This document shows, piece after piece, positions 57,540 to 64,000 of a DNA stretch of 64,000 nucleotides (position 1 is its first letter; every line of letters starts with the position of its first letter). The stretch lies in contig JAOVFP010000004.1 of NCBI GenBank assembly GCA_025738555.1, forward strand, positions 2,294,001 through 2,358,000, written 5' to 3'. Source of the DNA: Cyathus striatus (lineage: Eukaryota; Basidiomycota; Agaricomycetes; Agaricales; Nidulariaceae). The notes under the pieces are model-generated. The model did no database searches. It was given only the letters and a program-made list of their open reading frames with translations, and was not told the origin of the DNA. Position numbers and translations under genes: made by a program.

Positions 57540-57840
57540 AATTTTAACTAAGTTCAATTGATTGAGTTCTACAGTAATTTCGCTCTCCAGGTATGTGTAA
57601 TATAGAGTAAAGCGGAGTTGTTAGAAAAGGACTTATGCCTTAGTAGATATAGTAGTATGTATAATCATGTAGTTAACAACCCAAGTGTTTAGTATATCCT
57701 GTAGTTGGGTACCTATTAATTTCGAGTTATTCATTGATTTCATTCCATTGATTTTTCATTGATTTTTTCATTGATTCACACATGAACAGGACTCATGATT
57801 TCTCATTGAGCTCGTAAATAATCCATTGAATACTTATTGA
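57540..57840 (-). repeat. right terminal inverted repeat of the 25-kb element, inner part
   Basis: Reverse complement of about 34590-34891. It is cut at CTTATTGAT by an insertion and the outer part resumes at 59413 (CATTGAATTTAG). Confidence 0.92.
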
Positions 57841-59412
57841 TCCCAGTGATTGACATCAGGAAAATCCCCATCTGCTAAAATAGTGATATTAGTAGAAATA
57901 AGCTTTGCCCATATCCAAATGTTACTAATATCAGGTAATTCATACTTAATTGTACTTTTATTATCTATTGTGAAGCATGATAAGTGTTCATAAGTATAGT
58001 ACAATGGCAAGGTAAACTTATTTGTACTTATATTACCTATTTTGAGGCATGATAAGTGTTCATAAGTTTGGTACAATGGTCACACTTACTTGTACTTATT
58101 GCCTAGTATAAGAATGATATGTGTTGATAAGTTTTACAGGAATTAAGCAATTTTAGCATACTACACCAGTTATACTTAAAGCAAGTCAACTTTATGACAA
58201 TTTCATTTCACAGAGAATTTCATCTGAAACACTATGCATTAAGTTTAATTTTACACAATACATACATGTACAATAAATTATAGTATAAATTGTAGTTAAG
58301 AACCATTGTGGTATGGGAATACACAATATATATAGTAATGCACAAACATTGAAGGTTTAAACGTTTAAGTTCAAAACTTCAAATGGCAAGCGAGAAAGTT
58401 AGCACGTGATCACTTCACCATGTTTGGCTTTGATAGTATGTATCACATGCATGTTGAACTTGACATGTCAATGATCTATCAATGTCATACTGACATTCCT
58501 TTCAATTCCCCCACCTTTCCTTCCTTCCTCTCCCTCCTTCCCCTGCTTGTCACTTGTGCTCATTCATCTAGCAAGATTCATGTTTTCTATTTCAAGATCC
58601 AACTCACATACAGTGCTCCCCTACTTCCACTCTACACACCACTTACACCAGTCTCTCACATGCTGTACAAGTATCTACCACTGGCCTCACAAGATTTCCA
58701 CCTGCTGGGCTCGTACTCCACTCAAGATGATCTTTGTTCTCTGGTATGTATTTGAGTTGTCTTCCTTTTTTAAGTGTGTGCTCATTGAGTGGTGTTGCTG
58801 AATGATAGAGAGTGGGGGATATGGGTGGAGATGTGGGGCTGGATGTTGTGGGGCTGGGTGTTATGGGGCTGGGTGTTATGGGGCTGAATGTTATGGGGTG
58901 CACTTGTTGTCATTGAGTGATGCTGCTGGATGATGGAGAGGGGTGGGATATGGGTGGATATGTGTAACTGGATATTTTGGAGTGCATATGTTATATTTTA
59001 AGTGGATTGTTGTAAGTAGATATGTTATCTATATGTTACTACAACCACTTTATTGTAATACAATAATAATATATAATTAACTGACACCTATTATACTGCA
59101 CTAAGTGAAAGAACAGTGTGCTTATAAGCATCTAGGTTTTGTTTATGTGTGCTTATTACACTTTAAATGAACTATTCAGTCCTTATCTGAACTAAAATTG
59201 TGTAAATAAGGTCAAAAAAGGATGGGATAAGGAGTACCCTTACTATCTTCACTAATAGTACTTATTTCCTTTTTTTGACCTTATTTTCGCTTTTATTCAC
59301 TTAAATCTCCTAAAATTTACTATTTAAGCAGGTGAGGTTTTTCCTGATGCCCGATACTAGTATGAATTTACATTGAGTTCTCATGATTTCTCATTGATTT
59401 CTTATTGATATC
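57841..59412. mobile_element. 1.57-kb insertion splitting the right terminal repeat
   Basis: The inserted block begins TCCCAGTGATTGACATCAGG and has an inverted match near its other side (TTTTCCTGATGCCCG, about 59338). CTTATTGA and CTCATTGA at its two borders may be a one-mismatch 8-bp duplication. Inside are three copies of a 70-bp unit (GAGGCATGATAAGTGTTCAT, 57960-58110), a short GTGGGGCTGGGTGTTAT run at 58835-58890, and AATCAATGA words near the right end, as in the foldback family. No gene recognised. The exact ends are uncertain. Confidence 0.5.
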
Positions 59413-59506
59413 TCATTGAATTTAGTACAAATAAATCATTGAGCTTGTTTGACTGATTTCAAGCTGTTGAGGCTCCTCAGTTCTGATCAATCAGAATGAC
59501 AGCCAC
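59413..59506 (-). repeat. right terminal inverted repeat of the 25-kb element, outer part
   Basis: CATTGAATTTAGTACAAATA through GGCTCCTCAGTTCTGATCAA to AGAATGACAGCCAC is the reverse complement of 34507-34600, followed by TAGTG and the duplicated AGGTATT. Confidence 0.92.
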
Positions 59507-59696
59507 TAGTGAGGTATTTAGAATTCTAGAAACGAATTGGCATAGTGTACCCAGTACATATTATGTATCATTCCAGTACTTAAAATAAATTATTTATGAC
59601 CAACCACATGTAGTTATTCTATTATGATCTATGGAAACTGAACTAGAGATATATATGGAGATCAAACGGGAATTTAAATGTCCATATCTGGATATC

Positions 59697-60107
59697 CTGG
59701 GGGCTGCAAACTTTTCGAGTTCCTGTTGAGTTTTTCGAGTTAAAGTCAAGTCTCACTTAAGTTATAGTTGAGTTCCACTATTGAGCTCGCTTAACTTTTT
59801 CGAGTCAAAGTTAAGTTTCCTCAAGTGGCTATTTTCTTATTTCAAGTGGACTCGAGTTCCCCGATTTTTTTTTTGGTGAAAATTGAGTTCCCTCAAGTGG
59901 ACTCAAGTTCCTTGCTTTTTTTTTTTGTTGAAAGTCAAGTTCTCTCGAGTAAACTTAAGTTCCTTGCTTATTTTTTTTTTTGAGTGAAAGTTGAGTTCCC
60001 TCAGATCAAGTTAAGTTACTACCTTATATTTTTCCAGTGAAAGTTGAGTTCTTAAGTTCCATTCGAGTTATAACTTATTGGTAACTCAAAAAGTTGATGG
60101 CCCCTTG
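59697..60107. repeat. AGTTCC-repeat element, possible MITE
   Basis: Degenerate tandem words GAGTTCC, AAGTTCCTTGC and TCAAGT throughout. The outer sequences GGGGCTGCAAACTTTTCGAG and, reverse-complemented, GGGGCCATCAACTTTTTGAG form an inverted pair. No target duplication settled. The same words reappear at 61980-62350 and 63400-63720. Confidence 0.55.
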
Positions 60108-60195
60108 CTCTCCTCTAGCTAACCTAAACTACTTATATATTGTAATTAGACTCAGCTGTATGGTGTAGGTAAATAGTGTAAGTGTACTACTGCTA

Positions 60196-60961
60196 TGTTA
60201 TATCCATGTCCAGATACATCGTGCCGACGTTCCCACGTGACCTTCTAACATACCCGGTCCGTTCCCGGAATGTACCCGCTTCGGGTTTACACTTCCCGAC
60301 GTTCCCGCCCGGGAACATACCCGGAACCCGTTGGGTTTTCTATCGGATACTTCGGATACGTACTTTCTCTTATGACGGCCTCACCGCGTCATCATTCTAT
60401 TACTCCTCTCTTCCATTCCTACTTATACGTTTCATTATGGCCTTTGTAAATTAGTTCCTTATTCTTCATTCTGAGCGCATCATTTGTGCCCCTACTCCGC
60501 TTTGCCAAGACTTCATTTCCTACTTACTCCTTTGACTTGTCCTTTGTATAATACTTCTACATTTGTATCTACAGGTTCCTACTTAGTATAAGTAGTCTTC
60601 CAGATGTAATAGGTAGTCTTTAGTATTCGTATCAACTCTGTACACTTTCTTCCTACTCTAAGTTCCGAAACCCGCTCCGGGTTTTCCTTCGGGTTTCTCT
60701 CCCGCTACCTAGTGTAGTGGCGAAGCCCTCTCTTGTACTCTGGAACGTTTCCTTACATTGGATATCGTCTGTTGTGAAATACGAACCATTCCCTGGGGAT
60801 ATCCAGGCGGCGCAGCACACAAGCTGAAGCCACGGTTCTTTCCGCACTCCCGCTCTATGTTTCCGCACCTGTACTCACTTCGGGTTTCCGTTATAGTTCT
60901 CCCACACCCTCCGGGTGTCTTCGCAATCACTTCTAAGCAGGAAGAGAATCGGTACGTAACA
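60196..60961 (+). repeat. solo LTR of the chromovirus family
   Basis: 766 bp, TGTTATATCC to GGTACGTAACA, very similar to 77-841, with a perfect TGCTA duplication on both sides (60191-60195 and 60962-60966). Small differences (TGGATATCGTCTGTTGTG instead of the TTGGTTACATATC segment) show a sequence variant. Formed by LTR-LTR recombination that removed the interior. Confidence 0.96.
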
Positions 60962-60966
60962 TGCTA

Positions 60967-61975
60967 AGACTATCAATAATACCTGGGAGATATGGAACAC
61001 CCTCCATGTGGCAAACCATGCATTAATACTGTGTTTCAGCGGCACCATATTTGCCGTGGCCACAGTACTATTGTGGGACATGCGCTATCTTTAGTAAGTG
61101 CTTGTTATAAATAGATCCGGAGTTACTGGCTCTTTCTGATGCACACATCAATAGTGTGTGATGGCAGAGGTCTGTACAGTCCTTGACTGTTTCAGGTGCA
61201 GTGTAAGACCTGACAGTGGTCTATACATGAAATCACCTAGAATACGTAGCCCTCGTCAGAGTCATAACAAACAATACAATAGAAAATACCTACCAATACA
61301 TTATGCGCGCATGCCGAACGAAGCAGATCGAAAATGGAGAACGATGAGGTCAGAAGAATACAAAAGATATTCCACCAAAGTTGACGTGTTCCGAAACCAA
61401 CAAGTCACGTGCCGGACCAACCATTACCCTCAGAACCAAACAACCCTGAAATCAAACATCCTGATTCGGCTCGGACGACACTCACAGAATCGGACACAGT
61501 AATCGACAACGGCAGAAAAGCGACAACACTTAACACGCGTTGCCACACGCATCTCCTCAAAGCTATGTCTTTCTTTACTATAGTTTACTACTTAAATTTT
61601 ATATGACTCACTTAGATATTTACATATATAAACCCCTCTGTAGCTAGCTACTGTCCCTCAGTGAAATACACCCCATTACATCTATTCCTATCCTCATCCA
61701 GTCGTGTTAAGGGTCAGTGGCTCTAGGATTGAGCAGCCCTTAATCAGTTCTATTTCCCAAAGCTTATCGTATTCACTCTGGTTTACTCATATCTCTCTCT
61801 TGGTTGTAGTTTGATTCAAGTCTTCAAAGCTACAACTATCATCTCATAACAACAAGCATAACTTCAAATCAAATCGACGAAGTGCAACGGTTGACGGACG
61901 CAACCGTGCTCGCAAACTAACTCAAGTCTACACATCGACACACGTACTTACCCTTACAGCAGGGCTCCACAAGGT
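60967..61975. other. gene-poor segment, possible LTR remnant
   Basis: CpG-retaining sequence with TATATAAACCCC at about 61626-61637 followed by a pyrimidine-rich start-like region, as in a retrotransposon LTR promoter. I could not find two ends or a duplication. The frame at 61158-61502 shows no known domain. Confidence 0.35.
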
Positions 61976-64000
61976 TTTGCACATGTACTTAAGTTCCTTG
62001 CTAATTTTTAGTGAGTGTAAGTCAAGTTCCTTCAAGTTCAAGTTTCAAAATTTCAAGTGTAAAGTAAGTATAGACTAATTACTGGTACTACTATTTGAGT
62101 GAAAGTTAAGTTTTTTGAGTGGACTTAAGTTCCTCACTAATTTTTTTTCTGAAAGTTGAGTTCTCTCGAGTTAAGTTAAGTTCCTTACTAATTTTTTAGT
62201 GAGTGTAGGTCGAGTTCCCTCAAGTTAAGTTTTTTGAGTTGACTTAAGTTCTTTGTTAATTTTTTTCTGAAAGTTGAGTTCTCTTGAGTTAAGTTCCTCA
62301 GTAATTTTCGAGTTCCTTTTGAGTTCCTTCAAGTTCAGGTTTCAAAATTTCAATTATACAATAACTATAAACTATAAACTAGTACAACTATTTTCTAATC
62401 ACTACTATTGCTACCACAGCTCTGTCCCACACCCCACCTGATTTCATCTACATTTCCCACGCACTCTGCCTGCCTTTATTTACTTCTGTTTGCGTGCAGT
62501 GTTGAACCATCACATCTATCATACACAAATATTCATCACTGCAACTCTTCCTTATCACCAATGCTCATCATGTTCAACAGTGAGCAAGTCTTTTCTGATT
62601 TTTAAGCTCAATTCTTGCTCTTTTTATTTCAATCTTTTTGCATCACTTAATATAAGTTGCTATACATTTAGTAGGCCATATTATACTAAGTACTAATGTA
62701 AATAAACTTATAAAAATGCGAGTTATATATGTATTTAGTCTTTTATTATAATATGTTCCATGCTTTGTACAAATTATGTGATTTGTTTAGAAAAGTGTAT
62801 TAGTTGTGAGGGAAAATAATAGTGGAGGCATGGGAAACTATGAGTGGGAGGGCGGGAAATGGTGGGAAATTGCAAATGGGAGGGAGGGAAATAATAAACA
62901 GAGGCCGGAATAATAAGTGATAGTGTGGGAAAATGTTGAGTGGGGATGCGGACAGCAGTGAGCAGCAGAAGCAGAAGCATGTGAAACTATAAGCAGGAGG
63001 GCAGGAAATGATGAAATTGCAAGCAGAAGGGAAGGCAGGAAATAATAATTAAAGGAGAAGCGAAAGCATGGGAAATGCTTAGCAGGAAGTGGACAGCAGT
63101 GGACAGCAGAAATAATAAGTGGATGTGTGGGAAATTATGAGCGGGAGGGCGGGAAATAATGAGTAGAGGTCAGAATGATAGCAGCAGAGCATGGGAAACA
63201 TTGAGTGCGAAAGTATGTAGGCATGATATGTTAAGCAGAAGCGTGTGAAATTATGAGCGGAGGTGCGGGCAACAATGAGGATGTGCAATTAATGGGAAAT
63301 GAGTAAACATTGAATTATAATTTATATGCGTGGGAAACAACACAAACTACTGTATGTATTATTGTAGGTACTCCATACAATACAATTTCAGAACTTGCTT
63401 ATTTTTCAAGTAAAAGTTAAGTTTTCTTGTGTAAAGTTAAGTTCCATCGAGTTGAGTTGAGTTCCTTGCTTATTTTTTTGAGTGAAAGTTAAGTTCCATC
63501 GAGTCAAGTCAAGTTTCTCACTTATAATTTTTTTCAAGTGTCAGTCAAGTGGAGTTAAGTTCCTTGCTTAAGCTAAATTCGAGTGTCAGTCAAGTTACCA
63601 TCGAGTTACCTTCAAGTGGTAAATGACAACTCAACTCCACTTGAATTTGAGTCGAGTTCCATTCAAGTTCCAGTTAAGTTCCAGTTAAGTTCCTACTTTA
63701 AGTTCCTCAAATTCCATTACAAAAAACCCATACTTTACAATCATGCTCATTGCTGTTGCGATCCTTAGCTCATTGTTTCCCATGCTCACCCCTGCCACCA
63801 TGCATGTGTAAAAATAGCACCATCACATCAACCATCAAATCTCTGATAATTCTGCTTGCTTCTGATGTGTTGATGGTGATTGTGTTGCACTTCCATCATC
63901 ATGCTCAACAGTAAGCATGTATTTTGCACATTCTTCTCTCAGTTTTTGCATTCATCCTGTGATTTTTTTTTTACAATATGAAGTTAATTATTTTGTATGT
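61976..64000. repeat. degenerate AGTTCC repeats and a GGGCGGGAAAT minisatellite
   Basis: 61980-62350 and 63400-63720 consist of AAGTTCCTTGC, GAGTTCC, TCAAGTT words interleaved with T runs. 62815-63295 holds imperfect copies of about 45 bp (CATGGGAAACTATGAGTGGG and GGGCGGGAAAT core). The two AGTTCC fields may be the ends of one element of about 1.75 kb. No gene recognised to the window end. Confidence 0.55.

Larger units (their letters stand above)
34507..59506. mobile_element. 25-kb giant TIR element carrying Rep/PIF1 helicase and paralogous small genes
   Basis: The outer sequences GTGGCTGTCATTCTGATTGA (34507 on) and its reverse complement ending 59506 begin inverted repeats of about 390 bp. 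They include GATCAGAACTGAGGAGCC and many ATCAATGA words. AGGTATT lies a few bases outside each end (34496-34502 and 59512-59518), the same spacing as the GCTTACAA duplication of the foldback element, so both appear to use an approximately 8-bp duplication. Inside are a 2,144-codon Rep/PIF1 helicase ORF, four paralogous small genes and a multi-exon gene. The right repeat is split by a 1.57-kb insertion (57841-59412). I infer one mobile unit; the alternative is two independent copies of the same end sequence. No superfamily assigned. Confidence 0.68.

Noticed and set aside
58643..58903. Pro/Thr/Ser repeat frame on the minus strand
   Set aside because: Arises from the short GTGGGGCTGGGTGTTAT repeat within the insertion; no further support.

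Overview
The window looks like a transposon-dense, largely AT-rich stretch of a filamentous basidiomycete genome, most likely Agaricomycetes. The evidence is introns of about 48-60 bp with GTRNGT/YAG borders, a chromodomain Ty3/gypsy element, a KDZ transposase of the type carrying CxC5/CxC6 cysteine clusters, a Tnp2-like transposase and a Helitron-type Rep/PIF1 helicase. No ordinary housekeeping gene was recognised. Nearly everything is mobile-element DNA of different ages, nested several layers deep. Old copies have lost CpG to TpG/CpA.

Layout, left to right. 77-7689: a nearly complete Ty3/gypsy chromovirus with two 765-bp LTRs, an AACAC target duplication, gag and a pol broken by two in-frame stops. 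7.7-10.34 kb: gene-poor DNA, a decayed coding fragment and a decayed antisense LTR. 10.38-20.35 kb: a KDZ-type region with terminal sequences, an apparently intact two-exon KDZ transposase and an accessory gene (MPPRRSTRN start). That accessory gene is broken by a 1.2-kb hAT-like insertion in an exon and by an LTR fragment plus 19-bp satellite plus KDZ-type end in an intron. Two minisatellite fields follow, one built of hairpins. 20.35-24.5 kb: a Tnp2-like transposase pseudogene carrying two solo LTRs of a second LTR family. 24.64-26.37 kb: an internally deleted KDZ-type element in inverted orientation, mostly satellite. 26.9-29.9 kb: a decayed transposon gene. 31.54-34.30 kb: a foldback element with about 400-bp terminal inverted repeats and GCTTACAA duplications, carrying a third satellite-bearing KDZ-type element.

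34,507-59,506 is the most interesting part: a 25-kb unit bounded by about 390-bp terminal inverted repeats (right one interrupted by an insertion) and an AGGTATT duplication. It carries a 2,144-codon Rep/PIF1 helicase ORF, four paralogous small intron-containing genes whose C-terminal part looks OB-fold-like, and one multi-exon gene of unknown family. A replication initiator plus helicase together with a small ssDNA-binding-like family suggests a self-replicating giant transposon rather than a classical Helitron, because it has long inverted repeats and a target duplication. Inside it sit a TA-flanked element with about 330-bp inverted repeats (43,497-44,877) and other inverted repeats.

59.5-64 kb: degenerate AGTTCC-type repeats, a solo LTR of the first chromovirus family (TGCTA duplications) and gene-poor DNA. 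All functional statements are inferred from sequence reading alone; no database search was possible.
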